A stretch of 64,000 nucleotides of DNA from an uncultured Bryobacteraceae bacterium (GCA_937920635.1 CAKZUE010000024.1:1-64000), one strand, 5' to 3'; counted from the stretch's first letter, positions 1-9,967 are shown. The notes: generated by a model from the letters alone, not told the origin. Translations and numbers: made by a program.

Positions 1-27
1 CCGTGAACGCAGACCCAACGCCATACA

Positions 28-174
28 CCGAGCCGTGCGGGAGCAGCCCAACGGGCTGCGACCAAGCGGTTGCATCCGAGCCGCGCGGGAGCGCCGCAGG
101 CGCGACCAAGCGGTCACCGCCGCAGGCGCATCCGAGCCGCGCGGGAGCAGCCCAACGGGCTGCGACCAAGCGGT
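28..174. repeat. three tandem hairpin-containing repeats (about 40 bp each)
   Basis: Three units lie at 28-70, 76-114 and 132-174. All share the left flank CCGAGCCGYGCGGGAG and the right flank CGACCAAGCGGT. Between the flanks is a short inverted repeat: AGCCC-AAC-GGGCT in units 1 and 3, but GCGCC-GCA-GGCGC in unit 2, so both arms changed together. The spacer before unit 3 repeats the GCCGCAGGCG core. The array lies outside any supported gene and may continue beyond the left edge of the window. No mobile-element gene is visible beside it. Confidence 0.75.
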
Positions 175-193
175 CACTGACCGTACAAGAAAA

Positions 194-230
194 CAGCCCG
201 GGAGGCGCCCCTGGCCGCCTCCCGGGCCTT
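194..230 (-). terminator. intrinsic terminator of the first Oar-like gene
   Basis: A perfect 12-bp stem (196-207 with 216-227, arm GCCCGGGAGGCG) has an 8-nt loop. On the minus strand it is followed by TGTTTTCTTG. It sits 28 bp past the stop codon of the minus-strand gene at 255-3956. Confidence 0.8.
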
Positions 231-254
231 GTCCAGCCAGACTTCAGGCGGATC

Positions 255-3200
255 TCAGAACTGGATGCGCGCCTGCACCTGGATCCACCGGTTGACGGCC
301 GAGGTCTGCGACACGATCTTGCCGAAGTCCGCGCGGTAGGGGTCCGTCACCGGATCGCTCATCTGCGAGCGGTTCTGCACGTTCAGCGCGTCCAGCCGCA
401 ATTGCATGGTCATGCCCTCGCGGATCGTGAAATTCTTGGCGAGGTTCGCGTTCCACTGGTTGGTCATGTCGCGGCGCAGTCCGCCGATGCGCGTTGGGAA
501 GACCCGCACATGATAACCGGCCGGGCCGCGCGTCTGCGTGCGCTCAAAGCCGTCGGTGTTGAACCACTGGTCCCATGTGCGGTTGACGTTCTTGATCTGG
601 TTCAGATCCTGGCCATAGTAGAAGATGTTGCCCCAGTTCAGCAGGGGCCCCGGCTGCCACTCGTAAGTGGCCGCCACCTGCCAGCCGCCGACCAGCGCAT
701 CCAGGAGCCGGTTCGAGCCCGACAGGAACTTCTTGCCCTTGCCGAACGGGAACTCGAACACGCCCGTGCCGGTGAATCGGTGCGGACGTCCATCGTTGGA
801 CTCCCGCACGTGCCTCTCCGTATCGAATTCGTTCAGGAACACGTCGGCGTCGCGGAGGCGCATGCCGGTATAGGCGAGGTTCAGATTCCAGCCGCGGCTG
901 AAGCGCTTCTCAAAGGAAACCTGGATCTCCTGCGTCTTCGTGTATGCCGTGGATTCGCTGTTGTCGGTGAGTCCGTTGATGTTCGGGAAGGCGCGCAACA
1001 GCCGGTGACGGGCGATGATCTTCTGGGTGAAGAAGCTGTTGGCGTTCATGTCGGCCCACACTTCCGCGGGGAAATCCTGAGCGCGGAAATTGCCGATGTA
1101 AAACGGGTTGGTGACGTTGGCATTCAGCAGTTTCTGGGCGCTTTCGTCGCGCGCGAGTCCGCCCACCCAATAGGAGGCCGGCAACGGCTGCAAGGGCCGC
1201 CCCGGCACGTTGCCCTGGCTGCTGAACTGGCTGATGCGGTCCGAGTAGGTGCCGGCATAGGTAACGGTGATCACCATCGATGCGCCAAACTGCCTCTGGA
1301 TGCTCGCCTGCCAGCGTTGCTGGCGCGGGTGCACCGTGTCCCAGGCGGTGAAACCGAAGCCGCGGCCCTGGTACGCGTTGCCTCCGAGACGGTTCCGCGT
1401 GGGCTGGTCGAACCGCGTTCCATCGGCGCGCACCGGGAACGGATCGTTCAGAATGCTGCGGAAGTTGTTCGGGTTCGCATTGTCCGGATACGGCGCCGAC
1501 GCCGTGCCCCAGGTCTGGCCGAAGTCGTTGGAGATGATGGCGCTGGTGGTGCGCGAGAAGTTGAACTGGTTGGGGCCGAAGTTCAGCACGTTCAGCGTGT
1601 CGAAGAACAGGCCATAGCCGCCGCGGATCACGGTCTTCGCGTTGATCTGATAGGCGGCGCCGATGCGCGGCAGCCACATCAGCTCATTGCGGTGAATCTG
1701 CCGCGGTGCGCCGTTCACGCCAACGTATGTGTTGCCGCCGGCGATCTTGAACTGCGACGCCGGCAGTTCCGGAATCGGGCTGACCGCATAAGCGGCTTCC
1801 GCGCCCGCCGCGATCAGCGGCCGGAAATTCGGGTCCCAATTACCAACCATCCGGTCGAACCGCTCCGTGGAACCCCGCTCGTATTCCATCCGGAGGCCCA
1901 GGTTCACCGTGAGCTTGGAATTCACTCGCCAGTTGTCCTGGAAAAACGCGGCGTAGTAAGGCGTGTGCAGGGCATAAGAGTCATTGGTGGCGATGGTCGC
2001 GCCGGTCGGTACGCCCAGCATGAACGCCGCCCACGCGAGGCCAAGGTTGCTTGCCGGCGTGAGCGTGTCGTCGTTGCGGCGCACGTAAAACGAGTTGAAC
2101 GTGAAGTTGCCGCTGGTATTGCCGCCGCCGCCGCCCGTGCGGAACTGATTGCGGTTGTCGAAAGCGAAGCGGAAGGTGTGCTTGTTGGAGATGATCGTGC
2201 CTTCCGCCTTCGCTGTCAACTGCCGGTAGCGGGTCCACACTGAATAGCCGCTGGGGCTGACCAGAGAGTAGCCCTCCAGGTTCATGTACGGCAGCAGGTG
2301 CTGGGAACCGGCTTTTTCATCCAGATACGAAGGGAGTCCGACGCTGGACGGCTTGTACGACCACGCCACTCCCTGCAAATTGCCCTCGCGGAACTGGTTT
2401 ACGGCGACATTAAAGTTCCACATTTTCGTGGCCGACTGCGTGTACACAATGTCGATATTGCCGCCTTTGTTGTTTCGGACCAGGCCGTTCTTATTCAGTC
2501 CGCGGGCAGTTTCATAGACCCAGTCGCCGCGGTCTTCGGGTCCGAAATTGTTGACGCTCCACCGGCCGAACATGCGCCATTTGTCATTCACCTGGAAATC
2601 GACGCGGTTGCTGACGGCGTAGTAATCCCAGTTGTACGGCGTCTGGCTGGCCAGGTAGTTGTTGGCCGGCTCGTCTCCTACGGGAATGTCGCGGTTGGGT
2701 CTCGGATAGAACTTGAGAAAGCTGTCCAGCGCCGGGTTGGCAAACCGGCTTTTGGGAATGACATTGCCAGGGAACGGCGTGCGGATGAAGTTGTTGGGGC
2801 GGTTGGGGTCGCGCGCAATGGAAGTCGGGTCATGCACGATGAACCGCTGCGGGCTGGTGCGCACCAGCAGCAGGTCGCTGAAATCCCCTTCGCGGTTCTT
2901 CAGCGTGGGCACGGTGCGGTTGATATTGGCCGCGTCTTCCACCTTCACGTCCTTGAAGCCGTTGTAGGTGGCGAACCAGAAAAGCCGGTTCTTGCCGTTG
3001 TAAATCTTGGGCAGCACGACGGGGCCGCCCGCTGAGACGCCCCAGTTGTTGCTGCGCCCGGGAGGCTGCTTGTCCTGGCTGCGGATCTCGTCCGCCAGGG
3101 CAGTGTTGCCCGCGGCTTCAGCCGCGGCGATGCGGCGGTAGTAGTTCTGCTTGACGAAGAATGGCGTGCCCTGCCAGCGCTGCTGCCAGTGCTGCCAGGT

Positions 3201-3956
3201 CATGGTGCCGTGCAGCGCATTCGTCCCAGACTTGGAGATCATGCTGATGGCCGCGCCCGAGGTCTGCCCGATGCCGGCATCGAAATTGTTCGTTTCCACC
3301 TTGAACTCGGCCACTGCGTCCGTGTAAGGCAGGTACGCCGTGCGGCGCGAAGGCCCCTGGTTCGGAGAACCGTCCAGCGTCCAGGCGTTGCCGCCGATGT
3401 TGCCGCTGACGTTGTAATCGGAGCCGCCCACGTTGGAGTGCAGCGCCAGGTAATTGTTGACGCCGCCCGTCTGCACGCCGGGCGCCAGCTTCACCAGCAG
3501 CAGGGCGCTGTTGCCCATCACCGGCAGTTCCATCAGCGATTTGTTGTCGATCACGCGCCCGCTGGTGACGGCGTTGGTCTCCAGCAGCGGCGCCTCGGCT
3601 GTCACGGAGACGGTCTCCGTCACTCCGCCCACTTCCAGCGTTACGGTCACTTCGATCCTCGAAGACACCGGCAGCGTGATGCCGCGCCGCACCAGCCGCT
3701 TGAACCCCTGGGCTTCCACCGTCACCTCGTACTGCCCGGGGATCAGCAGGTTCGCTTCGTAATAACCCGCCTCGTTCGTTTTGGTCGTCAGGGCGACGCC
3801 TGTGTCGGCGTTGCGGATGGTCACCGCGGCGCCGGTGATGACGGCCGACTGAGGGTCATACACATATCCAAAAAGCGAAGACCGGGTCTCCTGACCTGCA
3901 AGAAAACCCGCAAATAGCGCGCACACAAAAAATGCACGCACAGCATTGCTGTTCAT
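255..3956 (-). CDS. Oar-like TonB-dependent outer-membrane protein with carboxypeptidase-regulatory domain (1)
   Basis: About 1233 residues. The start is ATG at 3956 because an AAAGGGG ribosome site lies just upstream and a signal peptide follows (MNSNAVRAFFVCALFAGFLAG). Residues about 25-110 form a CarboxypepD_reg-like Ig domain (SLFGYVYDPQSAVITGA...GQYEVTVEAQGFKRL). A plug-like part then begins at TVSVTAEAPLLET, and the rest is a long beta-rich barrel ending in Phe (QVQARIQF), typical of outer-membrane insertion. Known for the family: these proteins are abundant in Solibacter relatives and resemble Myxococcus Oar; substrates are mostly unknown. No substrate can be assigned here. A terminator follows at 194-230. 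Confidence 0.9.
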   Translation of the reverse strand: MNSNAVRAFFVCALFAGFLAGQETRSSLFGYVYDPQSAVITGAAVTIRNADTGVALTTKTNEAGYYEANLLIPGQYEVTVEAQGFKRLVRRGITLPVSSRIEVTVTLEVGGVTETVSVTAEAPLLETNAVTSGRVIDNKSLMELPVMGNSALLLVKLAPGVQTGGVNNYLALHSNVGGSDYNVSGNIGGNAWTLDGSPNQGPSRRTAYLPYTDAVAEFKVETNNFDAGIGQTSGAAISMISKSGTNALHGTMTWQHWQQRWQGTPFFVKQNYYRRIAAAEAAGNTALADEIRSQDKQPPGRSNNWGVSAGGPVVLPKIYNGKNRLFWFATYNGFKDVKVEDAANINRTVPTLKNREGDFSDLLLVRTSPQRFIVHDPTSIARDPNRPNNFIRTPFPGNVIPKSRFANPALDSFLKFYPRPNRDIPVGDEPANNYLASQTPYNWDYYAVSNRVDFQVNDKWRMFGRWSVNNFGPEDRGDWVYETARGLNKNGLVRNNKGGNIDIVYTQSATKMWNFNVAVNQFREGNLQGVAWSYKPSSVGLPSYLDEKAGSQHLLPYMNLEGYSLVSPSGYSVWTRYRQLTAKAEGTIISNKHTFRFAFDNRNQFRTGGGGGNTSGNFTFNSFYVRRNDDTLTPASNLGLAWAAFMLGVPTGATIATNDSYALHTPYYAAFFQDNWRVNSKLTVNLGLRMEYERGSTERFDRMVGNWDPNFRPLIAAGAEAAYAVSPIPELPASQFKIAGGNTYVGVNGAPRQIHRNELMWLPRIGAAYQINAKTVIRGGYGLFFDTLNVLNFGPNQFNFSRTTSAIISNDFGQTWGTASAPYPDNANPNNFRSILNDPFPVRADGTRFDQPTRNRLGGNAYQGRGFGFTAWDTVHPRQQRWQASIQRQFGASMVITVTYAGTYSDRISQFSSQGNVPGRPLQPLPASYWVGGLARDESAQKLLNANVTNPFYIGNFRAQDFPAEVWADMNANSFFTQKIIARHRLLRAFPNINGLTDNSESTAYTKTQEIQVSFEKRFSRGWNLNLAYTGMRLRDADVFLNEFDTERHVRESNDGRPHRFTGTGVFEFPFGKGKKFLSGSNRLLDALVGGWQVAATYEWQPGPLLNWGNIFYYGQDLNQIKNVNRTWDQWFNTDGFERTQTRGPAGYHVRVFPTRIGGLRRDMTNQWNANLAKNFTIREGMTMQLRLDALNVQNRSQMSDPVTDPYRADFGKIVSQTSAVNRWIQVQARIQF

Positions 3957-4107
3957 ACTCACCCCTTTCATGAGCCTTGCCTGGAGGGCAATTGCTGGTT
4001 TTATATCAAAGAAGGATGAAGGCGTCAACGGACATGGAAGGGGGCTTGGCCTCAGGGCTTTCACCCGTTGCGGAGCCGCTGCGGAACCAGCCAGGCCAGA
4101 GAAACAT

Positions 4108-4953
4108 CTACTCCGGCGGCCGAGTCTGCTCGAGCAGCGCCCGGCTGCGGGCGCGCGAGTGGTTGGTTGCCGTCTCGACGGCGGAGATCAGCATGGCGCG
4201 CAGCCCGTGGCGCTCCAGCTCGTGGATGGCCGAGATGGTGACGCCGCCCGGCGTGATCACCTGGTCGCGCAAAATCGCCGGATGGATGCCGGTCTCTTTT
4301 ACGAGCCGCGCCGCACCCAGCACGGTCTGCTCGGCCAGCCGCGTGGCCACTTCGTGCGAGAGCCCCATTTTCAGCCCCCCGGCGATGAGCGCTTCGATGA
4401 CCATGTAGACATACGCCGGCCCGCTGCCCGAAAGCGCCGTCACCGCGTCCATCGCCTCTTCGTCGACGAAACAGACGACGCCGACGGCGCGAAAAATGCG
4501 CTCCACCAGCGCGCGGTGCTCCAGTGTGGCCATGCTGTTGGAGGAGATGGCGGTGGCGCCCTCCTCGATCACCACCGGGATGTTGGGCATGGCGCGGAAT
4601 ACCGGCATGCGGCGCGCAATCAGGCGCTCGATGAGCCGGATCGGCGCCACCGCCGCCAGCGAGATCAGGATCTGGCCTTCGTGCAGGACGTCCCGGATTT
4701 CCTCGAGCACCCCAGCCATCACGCCGGGTTTCACGCTGAGCAGAACCAGATCGCTCTGCTCTGCAGCTTCGCGGTTCCCTCCCGCCGTGGCGCGAATGCC
4801 GAACCGCGCGGCCACCTCCGCCGCGCGCTCCGGCGATCGCGTGGTGGCCAGGATCTCGCCCGGCTCCGCCACTTTCGCCTTCAGAATGCCCCCGATCATG
4901 GCGGCGCCCATGTTGCCCGCGCCCAAGACTGCGATACGCTTCTTCTCCGGCAT
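4108..4953 (-). CDS. proC: pyrroline-5-carboxylate reductase
   Basis: 281 residues, normal length for ProC, which reduces 1-pyrroline-5-carboxylate to proline with NAD(P)H in the cytoplasm. The N-terminal Rossmann motif is AVLGAGNMGAAMIGG (residues about 7-21). The C-terminal dimerisation signature is SGSGPAYVYMVIEAL and later TPGGVTISAIHELERHG. The start is ATG at 4953 (MPEKKRIAV); an in-frame ATG at 4962 (MRSMPEKK) is an alternative. It stands alone, divergent from the Oar-like gene at 5143. An ornithine cyclodeaminase-like gene, another route to proline, is at 30879-32138. Confidence 0.95.
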   Translation of the reverse strand: MPEKKRIAVLGAGNMGAAMIGGILKAKVAEPGEILATTRSPERAAEVAARFGIRATAGGNREAAEQSDLVLLSVKPGVMAGVLEEIRDVLHEGQILISLAAVAPIRLIERLIARRMPVFRAMPNIPVVIEEGATAISSNSMATLEHRALVERIFRAVGVVCFVDEEAMDAVTALSGSGPAYVYMVIEALIAGGLKMGLSHEVATRLAEQTVLGAARLVKETGIHPAILRDQVITPGGVTISAIHELERHGLRAMLISAVETATNHSRARSRALLEQTRPPE

Positions 4954-5048
4954 TGACCTCATTGTAGCGGCGGGCAAGGCCCGGAGCCGCCAGGGCCCGG
5001 GGGGCGGGACGGCGGCGCGATTGTCCAGACCCCCGGCAGTTATGTGGC

Positions 5049-5077
5049 TTGACCTTAAGATCCGATTAGATGAAAAT
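5049..5077 (+). promoter_or_regulatory. possible sigma70-type promoter of the second Oar-like gene
   Basis: TTGACC (5049-5054), a 17-bp spacer, then GAAAAT (5072-5077), about 65 bp before the start codon in a locally AT-richer stretch. The -10 match is only 4 of 6, so this is tentative. Confidence 0.3.
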
Positions 5078-5142
5078 TCCTTGTGGCTGGGCAATCCACG
5101 AAGATCCGCCCGCCAAGGCAAAGAATGCTGAAGGGAGGTCAT

Positions 5143-8100
5143 GTGAACCCAATGCGACAACTTTCCAGGCCCGCCCTGCTGCTGTGCTTCGCCGTTTTGG
5201 CGGTGGGGCTCCTGCTGGGCCAGTCTTATACCGCCAGCATCCGCGGAACCGTGACGGACGCCACCGGCGCCGCCGTGCCGAACGCGAAGGTCACGGTTAC
5301 GGAAGCGGAGCGGAACATCCCCCGCTCGACGGTCACCGATGAGGCGGGACGCTATTTCGTCACCGCGCTGCCGCCCGGCAAGTACTCGCTTGCCGTCGAA
5401 GCCAGCGGCTTCAAGCGGTTTGTGCAAACGGATTTCCCGCTCGCCGTGCAACAGCAGGCCACCATCGACGTGCAGTTGCAGGTGGGCGAGGTGACCACCG
5501 CCGTCGAGGTCACCGGCACCGCGCCGCTGCTGAACACCACCATCGCAGCGCTGGGCCAGGTGGTCGAGAACAAGTACATTTTGACGCTGCCCAACCTGGG
5601 GCGTGACTCGCTGGTGCTCGCCTACCTGACTCCGGGCGTCGTCGGCAGCGCCGGACGCCGCGGCGACACCAACACGAACTTCGTCGCCAACGGCGCGCGC
5701 AACTCCACTTCCGACGTCCTGGTCGACGGCGTCACCGTGACCACGGTCGAGCAGAACTCCGGCATCACCGACCTCAAGTACAAGCCGAGCGTCGACGCGG
5801 TGCAGGAGTTCAAGATGCAGACCAACTTCTTCCCCGCCGAGTACGGCCAGACCGGCGGCGCCGTGATCAACATGGTCACCCGCTCGGGCACCAACGACTT
5901 CCACGGCACCGGCTACTACTTCTTCCGCCACTCCGACCTCAACGCCAACGGATGGTTCGCCAACCGCGCCAACAGCGCCCGGCCCTATTACCGCCGGGAC
6001 CAGCTCGGCGGCGTTCTGGGCGGCCCCGTGAAGAAGAACAAGACGTTCTTCTTTGTGAATTACGAATACACCAAGTCCAAGAACCCGATCAGCGCCACGG
6101 CCACTTTCCCCACGCCCGACCAGAAGCGCGGCGATTTCTCCAAGACATTTTTCGGCGACGGCAAGCTGATCCAGATCTACGACCCCTTCGACACGTTCAT
6201 CAACGCCAGCGGCCAGCTCGAACGCCGTCCGTTCCCGGGCAACATGATCCCGGAAGCCCGCTGGGATCCAGTCGCCAGGGCGGCAATGAAGTACTTCCCC
6301 GATCAGAACCAGGTCACCAACCCCATCACCAACACCAACAACTGGTTCGCCCAGGGCATCAATGAAAGCCCGGGCCACGGGATGATGTTCAAGGGCGACC
6401 ACAACCTGAACGACAAGATGCGCCTCACCGCCCGTTACAGCTACGGGCGCAGCAACGGCAATCCGCCGAACCTGTTCGGCAAGGGCAACCCCGCGTTCAC
6501 CTTTAACTACGGCCCCAGCGGCACCCGCACGCATCAGGGCGTGGTGGACCTCACCCGCAGCGAGACGCCCACGCTGATCTGGAGCGTCCGTTACGGGCAC
6601 ACCTATTCCAGCTATTTCCGCGTGCCCATGGAGCCCTTTGACCTGACCACGCTCGGATTCCCGAAATACATGAAGGACAACGCCTCCTATCTGGTATTCC
6701 CGACGCTCGCGCCGGAGGGCTTCACCGACATCGGCACCGAGGGCTGGCTGATCATGGACCGGCAGGAGGGCGTGCACCACTTCACCGGATCCGTCACCAA
6801 GATCCTCGGCGGACACAACGTGAAGTTCGGCGGCGAGTTCCGCCAGAATTATCTCGACTACCTCCAGCCCGGCTATCCTTCGGGGCAGTTCAGCTTCGGC
6901 TCGCAGGTGACCCGGCGGCTCCAGAACGTCGGCAACAACTACGAGGGCAACGGCTTTGCCACCATGCTGCTCGGCTGGGGCACCGGCGGGCAGTTCCACA
7001 TCGACCCCAAGGCGTTCACGCGCTCCCGCTACGCCGGCATCTACGTGCAGGACGACTGGAAGGTCACCCGCAAGCTCACCCTGAACCTGGGCCTGCGCTA
7101 CGAGTTCGACATCCCGCGCTGGGAGACGCTGAACCGCCTGAGCTACTGGGATCTCAACGCGCAAGCCCCGATTCAGGTGCCGGGCTTTGACCTCCGCGGC
7201 GTATACCGCTTCGTCGACAACAACCGCCGCTCCGACTTCCAGGGCGACTACAACAACTTCAGCCCGCGCATCGGCTTCGCCTATGCGGTCAACAACAAGA
7301 CCGCCATCCGCGGCGCCTGGGGGCTGCTGTACCAGTTGTCGCGCGCCACGGTGTACGGGCACACCGGCTCGGGCTTCACGGTCAACTCGACTCCCGTGTT
7401 CTCGCTCGATTCAAATGCCACCCTGTACGCGCGGCTCAACAATCCCTACCCCGACGGCATGCTGCTACCGCCCGGCAGCTCGCTCGGCGACCGCACCTTC
7501 CTCGGATTGGGCGCCGGCACCATCGTGCCGGACTGGAACCGCAATCCCGAATACTACTCGTGGAACGTCTCCATCCAGCGCGAGGTGGGCTGGCAATCGC
7601 TCGTGGAGGTCAACTACACAGGCAGCCGGGGCGCGCACCTGTTTGTGCCGTTCACCAGCCTGACGCCGCTCTATCCGATCTACTGGAGCGAGGGCAGGAG
7701 CAAGCTCCAGTCCCAGGTGCCCAATCCCTTTTACGGCAAGATCACCGACCCGCGCGCGGTGAACCTGAACCGCCCCACGGTGCAACTGTTCCGCCTCTAT
7801 CGTCCGCTGACGCACTTCGACGGCGCCTCCAGCGGCACGGCGGAGCCGCCCGCCGGCAGCAGCTTCTACCACGCCCTGCAAATGAAGTGGGAGAAGCGGC
7901 TGTCGCAGGGCTTCACCTTCCTCGGCCATTACACCTGGTCGAAGATGATCGACGACAGCTCCATCGGCAGCGGCAATTACGCCTGGCTCGGCGGGAGCAC
8001 GGCGATGCAGAATCCGCTCAACCGCAAGCTGGAGAAATCGCTCTCGGCGCATGACATCGCGCACCGCGCGGTGCTCAGCGGCGCCTATCAGTTGCCGTTC

Positions 8101-8598
8101 GGCAAGGGCAAGCGCTTCTATGGCGATGCCAACCGGCTTCTGGACGCCTTCATCGGCGGCTGGGAGATTTCGGCGTTCTGGCTGCTTCAGGGCGGCAACC
8201 CCTTGCAAATTTCGCAGTCCGGCGGCGTGCTCTGGAACGGCACGCAGCGGCCCAACCTGATCGGCGATCCGTCCACTTCGGGCCGTATGCAGGACCGTCT
8301 GAACGGCTATTACAACGTGAGCGCGTTCTCACGGCCAGACCCCGACACCTTCGGCACCGCGCCGCGGTATCTCAACTACCGCGGTCCCGGCATCAAGACG
8401 CTGGATGCGGCGCTGCTGAAGAACTGGACCACCAAAGAAGGCCAGCGGCTCGAGTTCCGGCTCGAAGCCACCAACGCCACCAACACGCCTATCTTCAGCG
8501 ACCCGGCCTCCAGTTACGGCGCGTCGAACTTCGGCCAGATCACCGGCACGAAGGTCGGCTCGCGCAACGTCCAGCTCGGATTCAAGTATTACTTCTGA
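5143..8598 (+). CDS. Oar-like TonB-dependent outer-membrane protein with carboxypeptidase-regulatory domain (2)
   Basis: About 1151 residues. GGGAGG at 5133-5138 is 4 nt before GTG 5143 and 13 nt before ATG 5152; both give the same signal peptide (MRQLSRPALLLCFAVLAVGL...GQ). The GTG is preferred on spacing. A CarboxypepD_reg-like domain (YTASIRGTVTDATGAAVPNAK...YSLAVEASGFKRF) comes first, then a plug region with ALGQVVENKYILTLPNLGRD, then the barrel. The end is NVQLGFKYYF, a C-terminal Phe beta-signal. It is probably exported to the outer membrane; the ligand is unknown. It is divergent from proC and followed by a strong terminator, so it is likely monocistronic. Confidence 0.9.
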   Translation: MNPMRQLSRPALLLCFAVLAVGLLLGQSYTASIRGTVTDATGAAVPNAKVTVTEAERNIPRSTVTDEAGRYFVTALPPGKYSLAVEASGFKRFVQTDFPLAVQQQATIDVQLQVGEVTTAVEVTGTAPLLNTTIAALGQVVENKYILTLPNLGRDSLVLAYLTPGVVGSAGRRGDTNTNFVANGARNSTSDVLVDGVTVTTVEQNSGITDLKYKPSVDAVQEFKMQTNFFPAEYGQTGGAVINMVTRSGTNDFHGTGYYFFRHSDLNANGWFANRANSARPYYRRDQLGGVLGGPVKKNKTFFFVNYEYTKSKNPISATATFPTPDQKRGDFSKTFFGDGKLIQIYDPFDTFINASGQLERRPFPGNMIPEARWDPVARAAMKYFPDQNQVTNPITNTNNWFAQGINESPGHGMMFKGDHNLNDKMRLTARYSYGRSNGNPPNLFGKGNPAFTFNYGPSGTRTHQGVVDLTRSETPTLIWSVRYGHTYSSYFRVPMEPFDLTTLGFPKYMKDNASYLVFPTLAPEGFTDIGTEGWLIMDRQEGVHHFTGSVTKILGGHNVKFGGEFRQNYLDYLQPGYPSGQFSFGSQVTRRLQNVGNNYEGNGFATMLLGWGTGGQFHIDPKAFTRSRYAGIYVQDDWKVTRKLTLNLGLRYEFDIPRWETLNRLSYWDLNAQAPIQVPGFDLRGVYRFVDNNRRSDFQGDYNNFSPRIGFAYAVNNKTAIRGAWGLLYQLSRATVYGHTGSGFTVNSTPVFSLDSNATLYARLNNPYPDGMLLPPGSSLGDRTFLGLGAGTIVPDWNRNPEYYSWNVSIQREVGWQSLVEVNYTGSRGAHLFVPFTSLTPLYPIYWSEGRSKLQSQVPNPFYGKITDPRAVNLNRPTVQLFRLYRPLTHFDGASSGTAEPPAGSSFYHALQMKWEKRLSQGFTFLGHYTWSKMIDDSSIGSGNYAWLGGSTAMQNPLNRKLEKSLSAHDIAHRAVLSGAYQLPFGKGKRFYGDANRLLDAFIGGWEISAFWLLQGGNPLQISQSGGVLWNGTQRPNLIGDPSTSGRMQDRLNGYYNVSAFSRPDPDTFGTAPRYLNYRGPGIKTLDAALLKNWTTKEGQRLEFRLEATNATNTPIFSDPASSYGASNFGQITGTKVGSRNVQLGFKYYF

Positions 8599-8622
8599 TC
8601 CGGGACAACCTCTGGCAGATCG

Positions 8623-8663
8623 AGGCCCGCCTCTCCCGCCGGGGAGGCGGGCCTTCCTTTTTC
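8623..8663 (+). terminator. intrinsic terminator after the second Oar-like gene
   Basis: An 11-bp stem (8623-8633 with 8644-8654, arm AGGCCCGCCTC) and 10-nt loop are followed by TTCCTTTTT. It lies 25 bp after the stop codon. Confidence 0.85.
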
Positions 8664-8697
8664 CGATATCGCCTGCCCTTCCCGTTCCCGGCGGGAA

Positions 8698-9939
8698 TCA
8701 CTGTTTGTGCGCCGGCTCCGCTTTCCAGTCGAGGACATGGTGGAACTGGTAGCTCATCTCCACCGGCACCATGGCCCGAAAGCGAGCCCGGATCACGGCG
8801 TCGAAGAATTCCGGCACCTGGCCGCTGCCGCCCGACACCCGGCGGACCAGTTCGGCGGCGAACCTCGGATCGGTGACAAATTGCGCCGCCGCCGCTGTGC
8901 CCTCCGTCGAGCTGGCCGAAAGGATCAGGTATCGCGTCCGGCCATGGAGCCCCGGGACCCGGCTGATCAGCGCGTAGTCCTCCAGCACGTGCGGAGAATG
9001 ATCCGGCCAGCTTCCCTCCAGCGTCTCAGGCTCCCCGGGGCGGGGCCGGAGGTTCCGGATCCGGCGGCCTTCCATCACCAGGTCTCTCTGCACCGGGATT
9101 TCGTTGATCCGGGGGGTGTACTTGGGAGGGCCGAGAAAGACGATGTGGTGGTTGTCGAGATCCTCCCAGCTCAGGGCGCTGCTGCGCCGCAACAGGAACC
9201 GCGCGCCTGCGGCGGTCAACAACCGGGCGATCTCGGCCGCCGCCATGGCATCGCCCACGCCAGTGTAGATATGGACCGGCGTGGCACGGCCCGCCGCGAT
9301 GTCGGCACGCATCCATTCGAGATCCAGTGATTCAAGAGCCTCCTCCCAGCGGTTGACGAGCGGGCTGCGGAAAAAGCCCGGCGGCCCCTTCACGAACAGC
9401 GGGGTCCCCAGGCAGATCAGCACCGGCCGGTCATCGCTGAGCAGTGGCGCCCACAAGGCCCGCTGCTCCGAGGTGGGGGAATCCCCAGGTCCTGCCCGCC
9501 ACAGGAACCACGCGGCGCAGGTGGCCACCCAGGCCGCGCCCAGCACAAACGCCGCGACCTTCCACCGCCGCTGCGGGACCGCCCCGGCGTGTACGGCATA
9601 ATTGCGCCGGAAGTGGAGCTCGAAATGCCCCTTCGGAAACTCGATCCGGACCGGATCGCGGGAGCCCTCCTTGAAATAATACTCTTCGAGCTTCTGTCTC
9701 AGCTTTCCGGTCTGAATCCGGACAGAAGCGTCTTTTTGAGGATCGTAATCCTGCGGCTTGCCGAAGACGTCAACGCCGACGACGTACTCTTTCAGCGCTC
9801 CGGCTTCGCCCGCAAGGCTCTTTTCCGCCAGGTAGGCAAACAGACGCTTCAGACTGTCGGCGTGGCGGAGCGTCTCCGACGCGAGGATCCGGCGAATCTG
9901 CTCCCGCGACTCATCGGCGAAACCCGCTTCCAGCAACAT
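8698..9939 (-). CDS. membrane-anchored regulator-like protein with acidobacterial wHTH-type N-terminal domain
   Basis: 413 residues. Residues about 10-110 match a domain common at the start of acidobacterial regulators, often fused to TPR or WD40 parts: ILASETLRHADSLKRLFAYL, then LKEYVVGVDVFGKPQDYDP and ASVRIQTGKLRQKLEEYY, ending PKGHFELHF. It is thought to bind DNA as a winged helix. One transmembrane segment follows (about 128-147). A roughly 260-residue outer part has no motif I recognise. The topology (DNA-binding-like inside, sensor outside) suggests a one-component ToxR-like sensor; this is inference. It faces the third Oar-like gene across a 180-bp gap containing a perfect palindrome. 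Confidence 0.75.
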   Translation of the reverse strand: MLLEAGFADESREQIRRILASETLRHADSLKRLFAYLAEKSLAGEAGALKEYVVGVDVFGKPQDYDPQKDASVRIQTGKLRQKLEEYYFKEGSRDPVRIEFPKGHFELHFRRNYAVHAGAVPQRRWKVAAFVLGAAWVATCAAWFLWRAGPGDSPTSEQRALWAPLLSDDRPVLICLGTPLFVKGPPGFFRSPLVNRWEEALESLDLEWMRADIAAGRATPVHIYTGVGDAMAAAEIARLLTAAGARFLLRRSSALSWEDLDNHHIVFLGPPKYTPRINEIPVQRDLVMEGRRIRNLRPRPGEPETLEGSWPDHSPHVLEDYALISRVPGLHGRTRYLILSASSTEGTAAAAQFVTDPRFAAELVRRVSGGSGQVPEFFDAVIRARFRAMVPVEMSYQFHHVLDWKAEPAHKQ

Positions 9940-9967
9940 GCAAGTCTCGATCCGTTCGGATTATACG

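Noticed and set aside
28-174. CRISPR array
   Set aside because: Only three units, 'spacers' that are nearly absent or copies of the stem, no cas genes.
3-2243. 746-codon open frame on the plus strand
   Set aside because: Antisense to the first Oar-like gene; no ribosome site, low-complexity Arg/Val/Ala composition typical of GC-rich shadow frames.
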